From Gracilimonas sp965227785 (GTDB taxonomy: Bacteria; Bacteroidota; Rhodothermia; Balneolales; Balneolaceae), in NCBI RefSeq assembly GCF_965227785.1, contig NZ_OZ245785.1, positions 930,001 to 994,000 of the forward strand: a stretch of DNA of 64,000 nt, read 5' to 3'. Every line of letters begins with the position of its first letter. Positions within the stretch are counted from its first letter, which is position 1. The translations under genes were made by a program, and so were the position numbers. This document shows, one piece after another, positions 42,715-52,267 of the stretch. The notes beneath the pieces were generated by a model. The model did no database searches, was not told the DNA's origin, and saw only the letters and a list, made by a program, of their open reading frames with translations.

Positions 42715-43572
42715 TCAGTTTACCGAAAAAGAAAGAGGAATACTCAGGTTCAACCTGATCAGGCTTTCATCCTCAGCATTGAAGTTGAGCTCCCCATGAA
42801 TTTGTGAAACTAAACTCCGGCTTTGTACTAACCCTTCGTTAAAGGAGTTTTGAATAAACCCGCTTGATTCACCTTCAACTTGCTTACCGGACATTATTTG
42901 AGCCAGATCATTCTTCTTTTTTTCAGAAGCCTCAAACAACAAAGAAAAAACAGCTTTATTATCCTCCTTGTTAGTCATCATTTCAGTAACCGATTCCTTG
43001 CCAGCACATTTCAGTGCAAAACTGATCAGGTTAAAAATGATCAGTTTTAGCATAAATAAATCAGTTCGGACATGAAGAGGATTCTCACTCCTTTTAAATT
43101 CTATATTCGGACCGGCACACCGCATTTGTTCGCATACCTCACTTACAATCCAGTTAAGATCTACCTCCAGCAATTGCTCTTGATCAGAAACCACGCTATC
43201 TGATTCGTCACTATGAATTTCCATCAGTTGCTCCAGGATAACATTAACCTGGTTTATACCCTCCTCAATCTGTTTGCGATAATGCTGAATTTGCTTCACA
43301 TCTGGATTATTTGACAATGAAATATTTATCAGCTCCAAATAGCCGGAAATAGCACTTATAGGAGACATAGCATTATGCATATTTTGCTTCACTATGCTTC
43401 TTTGTAGCTGGTGAACCCCTCTTAGTTTACTTAAGCGACTATCCTCAGATTCGCCCTCTTCCAGGAGTACATCTGCAACAATAGACCGCAGCTCATTCTT
43501 AACTTTATTTTCCTTCCTAATTATATCATCAAAGCTTTCAGCTAAATTCATACGACTAAGACTTGTATGCAC
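42715..43572 (-). CDS. Degenerate histidine kinase-like protein
   Basis: A 285-residue soluble protein. An H-box-like helix (QNMHNAMSPISAISGYLELI, His at ~65) is followed by an ATPase-like domain. An N-box-like stretch exists (IIFNLISFALKCAG), but the D-x-G-x-G and GxGLGL motifs are absent. It may therefore bind or scaffold rather than phosphorylate, or accept phosphate. It is orphaned: no receiver in the same unit. Start codon ambiguous (the ATG at residue 8, MNLAESFDD, also possible). Confidence 0.65.
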   Translation of the reverse strand: MHTSLSRMNLAESFDDIIRKENKVKNELRSIVADVLLEEGESEDSRLSKLRGVHQLQRSIVKQNMHNAMSPISAISGYLELINISLSNNPDVKQIQHYRKQIEEGINQVNVILEQLMEIHSDESDSVVSDQEQLLEVDLNWIVSEVCEQMRCAGPNIEFKRSENPLHVRTDLFMLKLIIFNLISFALKCAGKESVTEMMTNKEDNKAVFSLLFEASEKKKNDLAQIMSGKQVEGESSGFIQNSFNEGLVQSRSLVSQIHGELNFNAEDESLIRLNLSIPLSFSVN

Positions 43573-43995
43573 ATTTACATTATAACTGAGCTATTTGTAC
43601 CGGACGATTTTGTTATCCATCCCCATGGCTAATTTCATCCCAAAACAGCTGAATTAAAAAACCAACGTTTTTATTAAGATTTTTTAATCTTCTTAATTTT
43701 AACCAAATAGATTTATTAAAAAAAATTAATGTTCCGTGTTAGAGCAAATAAATTTACATGCCTGAATTTACATAAAACCCTATATAACAAATCATTATAA
43801 TAATTAAAAGTTAAGTGTTGATAAATTGTGGATAACTCATTCTGGTCGATCACTTTTTTTTGTGCGAAAAGGTAAAGTTGGTGACTTCCAATTATGAGTA
43901 TTGTCTAATTCGGTTCCATTTTCTTTTGATTCTTTGTTATTTAGGTGCCAATAATTTTGTTAGAGTGCCATCAAATTTGTGCAGTATTCAATTGT
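43573..43995. other. AT-rich intergenic stretch
   Basis: About 420 bp between divergent genes, strongly AT-rich around 43680-43840. It contains one perfect DnaA-box-like TGTGGATAA (43826-43834), no cluster of them and no FliA-like or sigma-54 element that I can see. Promoters for both neighbours must lie here but I cannot place them. Confidence 0.5.
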
Positions 43996-45978
43996 ATGAA
44001 AGACTTCATTTCGGTTTTATTTATTGAAGATGACGAGCAGTCAAATCAAGAGATCAAGAAGAGATTACACCAATCAGATTTTTCGGCCATCCCATTTTCT
44101 CAAAGCAGTGTAGAAAGGCTGCGCGATTTACTTGAAGCCCATAAATGGGATCTTATCATTGCCGACTTTGATAAAGAAGATCTCGACTTGTCTACTATTC
44201 TTGATGTCCTGGATCAACAAGAATTTATTACCCCCCTTGTTTTGATAGGATCTGAAATTAAAAATGATGTTTTATACGATGCCATGGCTGCCGGCGTGCA
44301 GGACTATGTAGATAAAGACAACCCAGACCGATTGCTCCCCGTGGTAGCCAAAGAGATCAGAAACCTGCGTAAACAGAGAAAACACACGCAAACGGCTACA
44401 AAGAATCAGATTTTTGATCGGATCCTGAAGAAAAGTACCAACGAAATTTTCTTAATGGATCCGATGAGTCTTAAGGTTATTTATGCCAACGATACTCTTC
44501 TGAATAACCTTGGGTATACTGAAGAGGAGCTCTATGGTCTTTCTGCAAAAGATGTAATTGCTCAGTATGATTTAAGAAGCGTTTTTGAAGAAATAGCACC
44601 ACTATATCGTGGGGAAGAAAGTTCCACCACTTTTCAGTTCGACCGTAAGAGAAAAGACGGATCCACCTATCCTGTTGAAATTCATGTTGAAGTAACACAG
44701 GAAGACACCCGTCAACTTTTAATGGGCATCAGTTTTGATATCTCTCGACAAGTAGAAGACGCTAAAATTATAGAAAAGCAAAAGCAAAAGACCCGGCAGC
44801 TGGAGTTAAACAATAAGTACAAATCGCAGTTCTATGCCAATGTAAGCCATGAAATGCGGACCATTCTCAACTCTACCCTCCTGCTTACCAACATCCTGAA
44901 AGAAAACCGCAATGAGAACCTGAAAGATGATCAGCTTGAATACTTAAAGACTATCTATCACTCCAACAACAGCGTTCTTGAGCTCCTGAATGAGATTCTC
45001 GATCTGTCCAAAATTGAAGCCGGGAAAATTGACGTCCGACTTGAAGATGTAGAAATACCTGATATCTGTGATCGGGCAGAACGTTTATTCAGACCCATTG
45101 CCCGTGAGAAGAATCTTTCTTTTGAATGCACTTTAAATGGAACTTCAAACAAGAACCTGAAGACTGATCGGCTTCGACTTGACCAGGTTTTAAACAATCT
45201 GATATCAAACGCGATAAAATTCACAACACAAGGCAGTGTGCGTCTTGAAGTATTCAATGCCAAAAGCGATAGGGTTGCCTTCAGAGTTCATGATACGGGT
45301 ATTGGCATCCCTGTAGAAAGACAAAAGCATATTTTTAAGAGTTACATTCAAGCCGAGGGTTCTTCAACCGAAAAAAGATTTGGCGGCACAGGGCTCGGGT
45401 TAGCCATATCCAAAGAGATAGCACACCTTTTAGGCGGTGAAATCACACTTGAGAGCGAACCCGGTAAAGGCAGCTGCTTCACCCTGTTCCTCCCTTCCGA
45501 CAGTAGCGATGAACTTGCACAGCAGGCTGAACAAGGTAAGCTTAGAATAGAGGTCAAACCTGATGTAGAAAGCCAGCCCGTGGAATTCCCGAAACAGGAA
45601 ACTGAGAAGTCTCAGAGCTCCGTTTTATTAGTGGACGACAGCAGCATTCACAATATGGCCTTAAAGGAATTTTTAGGCTTCAGCATTAACAAGTGTATTA
45701 CAGCAGAATCAGCCGAAGAAGCTTACGAAATACTTCAACACGAAATAGTGGACTGTATTATTCTTGATATGTATCTGCCGGACGCCGATGGAAAAGAAGT
45801 TCTGGATAAACTTAAATCAAACCGACAGCTTAAGGATATCCCCGTTATCATTTATTCAGGTAAAAGCTTAACCCTCTCCGAAGAAGAAAAATTATTAAGA
45901 AAAGCGGACGCTGTTGTCCAAAAAAATGTAAACAGCTACCGAAAGCTATTGGAAAACATACTTGAGAAAATTGGGTAA
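43996..45978 (+). CDS. Hybrid kinase REC-PAS-HisKA-HATPase-REC
   Basis: A 660-residue soluble kinase; the frame opens earlier (GTG at 43945) but ATG at 43996 fits the receiver start. First receiver: Glu11/Asp12/Asp13 and Asp57 (LIIADFDKED). PAS ~145-255. The H-box has His285 in YANVSHEMRTILNSTLLL, with Ile where the usual Pro follows the Thr. The HATPase has DTGIGI and GGTGLGLAIS. A C-terminal receiver has an Asp in CIILDMYLPDADG. Monocistronic. Confidence 0.93.
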   Translation: MKDFISVLFIEDDEQSNQEIKKRLHQSDFSAIPFSQSSVERLRDLLEAHKWDLIIADFDKEDLDLSTILDVLDQQEFITPLVLIGSEIKNDVLYDAMAAGVQDYVDKDNPDRLLPVVAKEIRNLRKQRKHTQTATKNQIFDRILKKSTNEIFLMDPMSLKVIYANDTLLNNLGYTEEELYGLSAKDVIAQYDLRSVFEEIAPLYRGEESSTTFQFDRKRKDGSTYPVEIHVEVTQEDTRQLLMGISFDISRQVEDAKIIEKQKQKTRQLELNNKYKSQFYANVSHEMRTILNSTLLLTNILKENRNENLKDDQLEYLKTIYHSNNSVLELLNEILDLSKIEAGKIDVRLEDVEIPDICDRAERLFRPIAREKNLSFECTLNGTSNKNLKTDRLRLDQVLNNLISNAIKFTTQGSVRLEVFNAKSDRVAFRVHDTGIGIPVERQKHIFKSYIQAEGSSTEKRFGGTGLGLAISKEIAHLLGGEITLESEPGKGSCFTLFLPSDSSDELAQQAEQGKLRIEVKPDVESQPVEFPKQETEKSQSSVLLVDDSSIHNMALKEFLGFSINKCITAESAEEAYEILQHEIVDCIILDMYLPDADGKEVLDKLKSNRQLKDIPVIIYSGKSLTLSEEEKLLRKADAVVQKNVNSYRKLLENILEKIG

Positions 45979-46062
45979 GAACCTCTCCTTTCGCTATTAA
46001 TTACTCTGATTCTAAATGCTCAGGTCAAGCTCGAAGATCCCAGTCCCGAATCAGTCATAAAA

Positions 46063-46094
46063 AAAGCACAAGCCCGTTTCCGGATTTGTGCTTT
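46063..46094. terminator. Bidirectional terminator
   Basis: AAAGCACAA/TTGTGCTTT stem (46063-46071 / 46086-46094) with a short CCG/CGG inside. T-rich on both sides. It separates the hybrid kinase (+) and the helicase (-). Confidence 0.85.
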
Positions 46095-46117
46095 AATTTT
46101 ATCTACTTCTGTTATCC

Positions 46118-47923
46118 TTAAGCGTAAACTTCAGGACTGCGTTTTTTCTTGATTCTTCCACCCTTTGATTTCGAAAAAGGCTCCTCGCCTTTTGATTTTC
46201 GATTTCCTTTCCCGGATTTAGAACCACCTTTTCCTTTGTTAGAACCGGATGCAGATCCGTTAGTATCCGGCTTGGCCAGTTCAACGGAAAGATCCCGTCC
46301 TTCAAACTGAGTGCCATTTACGGCATCGAATAATTTTGAATCAAAGCCTTCTTCCACTTCAAAGAAAGAGAAGTTATTCTGAATATCGATTTTACCGAAA
46401 TTCGGCTTCTTGCCATTCAGCTGTTCGTTTACAACTCCCATTAAGCGGGCGGGATTAAGTCCGTCACGGTTTCCAACATTCAGGAAATAACGGGTGAAGC
46501 CTTCTTCAGCATGTCTTCCACTACCGCCGGAATTACTTCTTCCATTCTTTTTGCGGGAAGAGTTCTTACGATTATTATTGTTTTTGGATCTTCCGGCTGA
46601 GGCATTGATATCACCTGCTTCCTGGTAATATTCCAGAATCTGGTTGAATTCCATAGAAACAAAATGCTGAATCAGTTCCTGCCAGCCAAGATCAGACAAT
46701 TTCTCATATACCTGGGGCAAATATTTTTCGATCTGCTTTTCGTTTACTTCGGTAGCCTTCAGCTTGTCAACCATATCCATCATGCGGACTCCGCATACTT
46801 CTTCTCCCTTTGGAACATCCTGCTTGATGAATTCTTTTGCAGACATTTTTTCCAGTGCCCGAATTCTGCCCATTTCACGGGTATGAATAATGGAAACGGC
46901 AATACCACTGTTCCCTGCGCGACCTGTACGACCACTTCGGTGAATATACACTTCCAGATCATCCGGCAGGTTATAATTGATAACGTGAGTCAAATTGTCT
47001 ACATCAAGACCACGAGCGGCTACATCTGTTGCCACCAATAACTGTAGTTCTTTAGTGCGAAAGCGGTTCATTACATCATCGCGCTGTGCCTGAGATAAAT
47101 CTCCGTTTAACCAATCTACGTTGTAGCCGTCTTTAGCAAGGCTCGCAGCTATATCTGAAGTTTCTCTTCGGGTGCGGCAAAAAATGATCCCATAAATATC
47201 CGGGTTCACATCCACAATTCGTTTGAGGGCATCATACCGGTCTTTGGAGTGAACCATGTAGTAATGGTGCTCCACATTAAGGGCACCGGAGTTGCGGGCA
47301 TTTACTTCAATCTCTTCCGGATTGTTCATGTATTTCCGCGCCATTTTAGAAATCTGCTTCGGCATGGTAGCTGAAAACAACAGTGTTTGTTTCCCTTTTG
47401 GAGTATCCGCTAAAATGTCATCCAGATCATCCTGAAAACCCATATTCAGCATTTCATCAGCCTCATCAAGTACCAGAGAACGAACGTTGGTTACATCCAG
47501 TTTGCGACGGCGAATCAGGTCCAGCATTCTGCCCGGAGTTCCGATCACAACCTGGCATCCGTTGTTAAGTGCACGGATTTGGGTGGAAATGTTTGCTCCG
47601 CCATACACGGCTACCGTTTTAATTCCTTTTTGATGCTTGGCAAAAGACTTCAGGTCCTTAGCAATTTGAATGGCCAGCTCGCGGGTTGGTGATAACACCA
47701 ATACCTGCACATTGTTTGAGTTGGCATCAACCTGTTGAAGTACAGGCATACCAAAAGCCCCTGTTTTACCCGTCCCGGTTTGGGCCAACGCAATCAGGTC
47801 GCGCTGAGAAGCCAGAATCGTAGGGATAGCCCTGGACTGTACTTCGGTTGGGGTTTCAAAGCCAAGATCTTCAACAGCCTGGCATATTTCGGGCGATAAG
47901 CCCAGTTCTTTGAACGATGACAT
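46118..47923 (-). CDS. deaD: DEAD-box RNA helicase with DbpA-type RNA-binding domain
   Basis: A 601-residue helicase. Walker A AQTGTGKT (47-54), DEAD box in VLDEADEMLNMGF, SAT, and the HRSGRTGRAG motif VI. After the core come a dimerisation-like helical region, a Asn/Lys/Ser/Gly-rich linker (~430-460) and a DbpA-type RNA-binding domain (YFLNVGNRDGLNPARLMGVVNE...FEGRDLSVELAKPD, ~465-540), then a Lys/Gly/Ser-rich basic tail. This is the DeaD/CsdA layout for ribosome assembly and RNA unfolding, often cold-induced. Monocistronic with a ~370-bp gap upstream. Confidence 0.92.
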   Translation of the reverse strand: MSSFKELGLSPEICQAVEDLGFETPTEVQSRAIPTILASQRDLIALAQTGTGKTGAFGMPVLQQVDANSNNVQVLVLSPTRELAIQIAKDLKSFAKHQKGIKTVAVYGGANISTQIRALNNGCQVVIGTPGRMLDLIRRRKLDVTNVRSLVLDEADEMLNMGFQDDLDDILADTPKGKQTLLFSATMPKQISKMARKYMNNPEEIEVNARNSGALNVEHHYYMVHSKDRYDALKRIVDVNPDIYGIIFCRTRRETSDIAASLAKDGYNVDWLNGDLSQAQRDDVMNRFRTKELQLLVATDVAARGLDVDNLTHVINYNLPDDLEVYIHRSGRTGRAGNSGIAVSIIHTREMGRIRALEKMSAKEFIKQDVPKGEEVCGVRMMDMVDKLKATEVNEKQIEKYLPQVYEKLSDLGWQELIQHFVSMEFNQILEYYQEAGDINASAGRSKNNNNRKNSSRKKNGRSNSGGSGRHAEEGFTRYFLNVGNRDGLNPARLMGVVNEQLNGKKPNFGKIDIQNNFSFFEVEEGFDSKLFDAVNGTQFEGRDLSVELAKPDTNGSASGSNKGKGGSKSGKGNRKSKGEEPFSKSKGGRIKKKRSPEVYA

Positions 47924-48061
47924 AAATAGAATTCAGTTTTATCCCGTACAAAGAAATTTGTGCTGCGCGTTGATCTTGCCCGGAATCATTATTTGGTAAG
48001 GTGAGCTAATGACAAGAGGCAAGCACGACTGCTTGATTCATAAAGGCCAGCAAGGTTCTAT

Positions 48062-48089
48062 AAACCTGAAAGGTTTTCTTTCGAAAACC
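48062..48089 (-). promoter_or_regulatory. Overlapping alternative hairpins upstream of the helicase gene
   Basis: Two overlapping inverted repeats share the AGGTTT arm: AAACCT-GAA-AGGTTT (48062-48076) and GGTTTTC-TTTC-GAAAACC (48072-48089). They cannot form together. They lie ~140-165 nt before the start and could be part of a structured leader. No other feature was found in 47924-48293. Confidence 0.4.
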
Positions 48090-48293
48090 GGGTTGTTCCA
48101 GTCTTATCGCGAACTCACAAATTCAGTAAGCCCCCAAGATACACATAAAAACCTTCAGTTATGAGATTTCAGGGAATTATTTTTCTACCCCTTTTTAGTT
48201 TGGCAATGGCATGAATCCAAATGAATCCCTCTATATAATGTGCCATGTTATAGTTAGATTAAAGCCCGAATTTGTGAATCGAAAATCAAAAAC

Positions 48294-48980
48294 ATGAAGT
48301 ACATCACCAAGCACTATTCCGAAGCAGAACCCCTTTCTTTAATTGAAGAGAATATCCTTAAAGAGTTAGAGAAACGTGGAATGAGTCCCAAACAATGTAT
48401 TTGGGGAACTTCGGTTTGCAGTGATGAAGTCAACAACTCATTGGACAGCATGAGTCGCCATTTTGCCGCTCCCGGCCCCTTCCGGTTTGGTGGAATTTCA
48501 GGAATCCCCTTCTCCGGCAAAACAGGGTTTCGTGCTTTCGCAAGCCATATCCCTGATCAAGGCGGAGCGGTTATTATATATGGTCCTCACATTGGTATCT
48601 CGAAGGAAGGAACCACAGGTGAGATAGTAAGGGAAGGTCAGTCTGAACATTCCGCTTGTTGTGGCTCACTGATTGCCGGACTCCAAAATGTAAAACAGGG
48701 GAACGTATTAATGATTTCCCATGACGACTACCAACAGGGACAGGTTAATAAGTTGCTCATTGAGAATTATAAAGAAATCAAAGAATCCGATTCACAAATC
48801 AAGAAAATAACTGAAATAGCCTTCAACCAAATTAAGAGAGAGCTTACAGATATCGTTTCTTCTTGTCTCGAAAACCTCGCAGACAGTCCGATTTTATTGG
48901 TAGGGGGAATCGTTATAAATACCGATGCTGAGCAGGAAGATTACTTCGAAATAAGAGATATATCCGTGTTCAATTCGTAA
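48294..48980 (+). CDS. LCIB/C-like (theta-type) carbonic anhydrase family protein
   Basis: A 228-residue soluble protein. The core FGGISGIPFSGKTGFRAFASHIPDQGGAVIIYGPHIGIS...SACCGSLIAG matches my recollection of the limiting-CO2-inducible B/C family of algae and its bacterial homologs, a beta-CA-like fold with a Cys/His/Cys zinc site. Candidate ligands are Cys42 (in CSDE), His99 (in GPHIGI) and Cys122 or Cys123. The family hydrates CO2 in some members; activity here is not proven. Monocistronic with its own terminator. Confidence 0.65.
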   Translation: MKYITKHYSEAEPLSLIEENILKELEKRGMSPKQCIWGTSVCSDEVNNSLDSMSRHFAAPGPFRFGGISGIPFSGKTGFRAFASHIPDQGGAVIIYGPHIGISKEGTTGEIVREGQSEHSACCGSLIAGLQNVKQGNVLMISHDDYQQGQVNKLLIENYKEIKESDSQIKKITEIAFNQIKRELTDIVSSCLENLADSPILLVGGIVINTDAEQEDYFEIRDISVFNS

Positions 48981-48990
48981 ATGAGTCTGT

Positions 48991-49023
48991 TCAGATCTTA
49001 ATCGGTTCCCGGATCTGATTTTT
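48991..49023 (+). terminator. Terminator after the LCIB-like gene
   Basis: TCAGATC/GATCTGA stem (48991-48997 / 49012-49018) followed directly by five T. Confidence 0.75.
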
Positions 49024-49061
49024 CCATTAAATATATCTTCACTTTAATAAATCGCTTTACC

Positions 49062-49952
49062 ATGTATAAATTTCTTTTGTTGCTGATTACCGCTCTCCTT
49101 TTTTCATGTACTCCCAAAAAGAGCCAAACACCTCCTGTTGATTGGGAGACCGTGCAGGATACTACTGATATGGTTTTTACTATTACCGGACTGGATGGCC
49201 CCGAGGCTGTTCGATATGATCCTGAGCAGGATGTCTATTTCATTTCTAATTTTACCGGCGGCGGAACCACTCAGGATTCCACAGGTTTTATCACCAAAGC
49301 GGATGCAGAGGGAAATATCCTGGATCTCAAATTCATGGCTGGCACTTCAGAATATCCCCTGCATGCACCAAGAGGGATGTTTATAGTGGAAAATACCCTT
49401 TGGGCTGCCGATGTGCTGGGGGTTCACGGTTTCGATAAATCAACCGGGGAGCAAACTGACTTTATTGATTTTTCAGAATTTGAAACTGGCTTCCTGAACG
49501 ATGTGTCTGCTAATGCGCAGGGGACATTATTCGTAACAGACACCGGCACCAACCGGGTTTTCAAGGTTGAAGGCAGCTCCCCTTCCATTTATCTGGATTC
49601 GTTGCCGGAGGCTCCGAATGGCATCACGCTGAATCCTGACAACAGGCAATTTGTTTTGGCTCCATGGGGCGGCGATCAAATCTTCCGTTATTTTAGCTCG
49701 TCGGATGATTTGGGCGAATACGCTACCCTGGAAGGTGGTTATTTTGATGGCATCGAATTTCTTCATTCAAATTTATTAGCTGCCAGCCAGCAGGATTCAA
49801 GCATCCGTTATTTTGACGGTACTAAAAGCACCATCCTGATCAAAACTACTGGTCGACCGGCGGATATTGGAATTAACACCAATCTGAATCACATAGCTGT
49901 TCCGTATATTGCATTAGACCGAGTTGATATTTGGAATCTTTCAAAACAATAG
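49062..49952 (+). CDS. SMP-30/gluconolactonase-like beta-propeller lipoprotein
   Basis: A 296-residue protein. The lipobox LLFSC (Cys16) predicts a lipoprotein. The rest forms repeated propeller blades (PEAVRYDPEQDVYFISNF, APRGMFIVENTLWAADVLG, FVTDTGTNRVFKV, PNGITLNPDNRQFVLAPW), as in SMP-30/NHL proteins. Substrate unknown. It is followed 13 bp later by the GAF kinase gene. Confidence 0.8.
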   Translation: MYKFLLLLITALLFSCTPKKSQTPPVDWETVQDTTDMVFTITGLDGPEAVRYDPEQDVYFISNFTGGGTTQDSTGFITKADAEGNILDLKFMAGTSEYPLHAPRGMFIVENTLWAADVLGVHGFDKSTGEQTDFIDFSEFETGFLNDVSANAQGTLFVTDTGTNRVFKVEGSSPSIYLDSLPEAPNGITLNPDNRQFVLAPWGGDQIFRYFSSSDDLGEYATLEGGYFDGIEFLHSNLLAASQQDSSIRYFDGTKSTILIKTTGRPADIGINTNLNHIAVPYIALDRVDIWNLSKQ

Positions 49953-49965
49953 GCCTTTATATTTT

Positions 49966-51168
49966 ATGTCTGACACTTCAGCTCTGATCCCGGAAAATGA
50001 ATTTGAGCGAGCGCTCAAGCTATCCGAATATGACATTGACTATTCGGAAATTCATGGGAAATTAGATGATTTAACCCGGCTCGCAGCTCACATAGCAGGA
50101 ACTCCCATTTCACTCATCAACCTGTTGGATACCACTACTCAGTGGACGGTTTCTAAAGTAGGGCTTGATGTGCTTCAAACTCCCCGCGAAGATACCGTTT
50201 GCCAGTACGTAGTACTTGATGATGATTCGGTTGAGGTGGAAGACATGACCGAAGATGAGCGCTTCAAGGATAAAGACTATGTGAAAAACGCCCCGCATAT
50301 TAGGTATTATTACGGTGTGCCGCTCAAAACTCCGGATGGTCACCGAATTGGGGCTATGTGTGTAATGGATACCGATGAACATGACCTTTCTCCTGAGAAA
50401 GAATCGTTTCTGAAAATCATTGCCAATGAGGTGATTACTCGCATTGAATATGAGCACAAGTTGAAATTGATGCGTCACAATGTGGATGAGCTCAAGGAAA
50501 TACAGCGCAAAGTAAGCCATGACATCCGCGGACCCATCGGAGGTATAATTGGTATTGCTGAAATACTTCGGGACCAGGCGGAAGAAAGTAAAATGGAAGA
50601 ATTTATGCAGCTCCTGGAGCTGATCAATAAAGGCGGACGATCGGTACTGGACTTAGCCGATGAGATTTTGAGTAATTATGAGGACCAAACCACTGAAAAC
50701 CAACTTCTCAAGAATCAGCTTACTCTCGATATGTTACAGAAGAAGCTGGAAGACCTATATGCCCCACAGGCGCTCAACAAATCGATAAACTACGCAGTTA
50801 AAATTAATAACGGACACCAGGGGCTTACTTTCCCAAAACATAAATTACTTCAGATCTTCGGGAATCTGATTTCAAATGCCATCAAATTCACCCCTGAAAA
50901 AGGAACGGTTACGGTAAACCTGGATATTAAGAAGCCCGACCTGGAGCTCATCGGGGTGATTAAAGATAATGGTGTGGGAATGACTGATGAGCAAATCGAT
51001 GAGATCATGAGTAACCGGGGCCGGTCAACTAAAGGAACCGGACATGAGCGGGGATTTGGCTTTGGATTTAAACTGGCAAAGCACCTTGTTGAATCCGTAA
51101 ATGGTTCTCTTTCAATCGACTCAAAAAAGAATGAAGGGACGGAAATCACCGTAAATATCCCTCTTTAA
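49966..51168 (+). CDS. GAF-domain sensor histidine kinase
   Basis: A 400-residue soluble kinase from the ATG at 49966. GAF domain ~27-165 (LTRLAAHIAGTPISLINLLDTTTQW, YYYGVPLKTPDGHRIGAMCVMD). H-box with His185 (QRKVSHDIRGPIGGIIG), HATPase with DNGVGM and a G-box of RGFGFGFKLA type. The sensed signal is unknown. It is probably co-transcribed with the lipoprotein upstream and the barrel gene 22 bp downstream. Confidence 0.92.
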   Translation: MSDTSALIPENEFERALKLSEYDIDYSEIHGKLDDLTRLAAHIAGTPISLINLLDTTTQWTVSKVGLDVLQTPREDTVCQYVVLDDDSVEVEDMTEDERFKDKDYVKNAPHIRYYYGVPLKTPDGHRIGAMCVMDTDEHDLSPEKESFLKIIANEVITRIEYEHKLKLMRHNVDELKEIQRKVSHDIRGPIGGIIGIAEILRDQAEESKMEEFMQLLELINKGGRSVLDLADEILSNYEDQTTENQLLKNQLTLDMLQKKLEDLYAPQALNKSINYAVKINNGHQGLTFPKHKLLQIFGNLISNAIKFTPEKGTVTVNLDIKKPDLELIGVIKDNGVGMTDEQIDEIMSNRGRSTKGTGHERGFGFGFKLAKHLVESVNGSLSIDSKKNEGTEITVNIPL

Positions 51169-51190
51169 TATCCAGTAAATGAGATAATGA

Positions 51191-52267
51191 ATGCGAAATC
51201 GTACAGTTTTTATACTTATTGGTTTTGTACTCTGTTTGTTATCAAAACCGTTAAACGCCCAGATTAAGAATACTTCTTTGCGGGGATTTCCGGTCGTTTT
51301 TTACACTGAAGAAACGAACTTTGCTGTTGGCGGTCTGGGTATACTTACCTTTGATTTTGAAAACAACCTCAGCTCCGGAAAGCCTTCTCAAATCAACTTT
51401 GGTGCGGCTTATACCCTCGAACAACAGCTTCTTATTTATTTTCCCTACGAACTGTATCTGCAACAGAATAACTGGCGGTTGGATGGGGAAATTGGGTACT
51501 ATCGATATACCTACAAATATTACGGGATTGGTAATAACACACCTGACAGCAATGAAGAAACCTATCGTGTTAACTTTCCAAGGGTACAGGTTAATGCACT
51601 GCATAAGGTGAGTCGAAATATCTATGCCGGCCTCAGCTACTGGTTCGATCAGTACGATATCACCAACATAAAATCCGGTGGTTTGCTGGATACAAATAAT
51701 CCAACCGGAACAGCGGGCGGTACTCATTCCGGAATAGGCATTACTACTGTTTATGATACGCGCGACAATATTTTTTATTCACGATCCGGAAGCTACCTTG
51801 AATTGCAGGGTCTAATAGACCGGTCGTGGACCGGTAGTGATTATGATTTCTTCCAGCTTTCATTTGATGCCCGAACGTTTCATACCAACTCATTTAACCA
51901 TACGCTGGGCGTCAATTTCGTAAGCAAGTTCACCGGCGGAAATGTCCCTTTCCAAAAGCTGGCGTTACTGGGTGGGCCAAAGCAAATGCGCGGTTACCTG
52001 GAAGGCCGTTTTCGGGATAAGAAATACCTGACTGCCCAGACAGAATACCGTATTCCAGTATATAAACGATTCAGCGCTGTTGCTTTCGCTTCCGTTGGGA
52101 ATGTAGCACCCGAGCTTTCCGAATTCCCTTTCACAGACTTAAAGTGGACAGTAGGTCCGGGACTCAGGTACATGATCGATGAGAACCGAAAAGTAAACAT
52201 TCGGCTTGATGCAGGTTTTGGCCTCGGGGTAAGCGGATTTGTACTCACCATCGGGGAAGCCTTTTGA
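51191..52267 (+). CDS. Outer-membrane beta-barrel, BamA/Omp85 C-terminal (surface antigen) type
   Basis: A 358-residue protein with a signal peptide (to about residue 23, LNAQ). It has the alternating pattern of a 16-strand barrel and the conserved D15 motifs TVYDTRDNIFYSRSGSYLEL and LGGPKQMRGYLEGRFRDKKY (the Omp85-type loop with the RGY triad). POTRA domains are missing, so it is not an assembly factor of BamA kind. Role unknown; a patatin- or enzyme-linked export role is only one possibility. Confidence 0.85.
   Translation: MRNRTVFILIGFVLCLLSKPLNAQIKNTSLRGFPVVFYTEETNFAVGGLGILTFDFENNLSSGKPSQINFGAAYTLEQQLLIYFPYELYLQQNNWRLDGEIGYYRYTYKYYGIGNNTPDSNEETYRVNFPRVQVNALHKVSRNIYAGLSYWFDQYDITNIKSGGLLDTNNPTGTAGGTHSGIGITTVYDTRDNIFYSRSGSYLELQGLIDRSWTGSDYDFFQLSFDARTFHTNSFNHTLGVNFVSKFTGGNVPFQKLALLGGPKQMRGYLEGRFRDKKYLTAQTEYRIPVYKRFSAVAFASVGNVAPELSEFPFTDLKWTVGPGLRYMIDENRKVNIRLDAGFGLGVSGFVLTIGEAF

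Noticed and set aside
43826..43834. DnaA box TGTGGATAA in an AT-rich gap
   Set aside because: A single box without a cluster, dnaA or dnaN nearby; chance occurrence is likely, so no origin is called.
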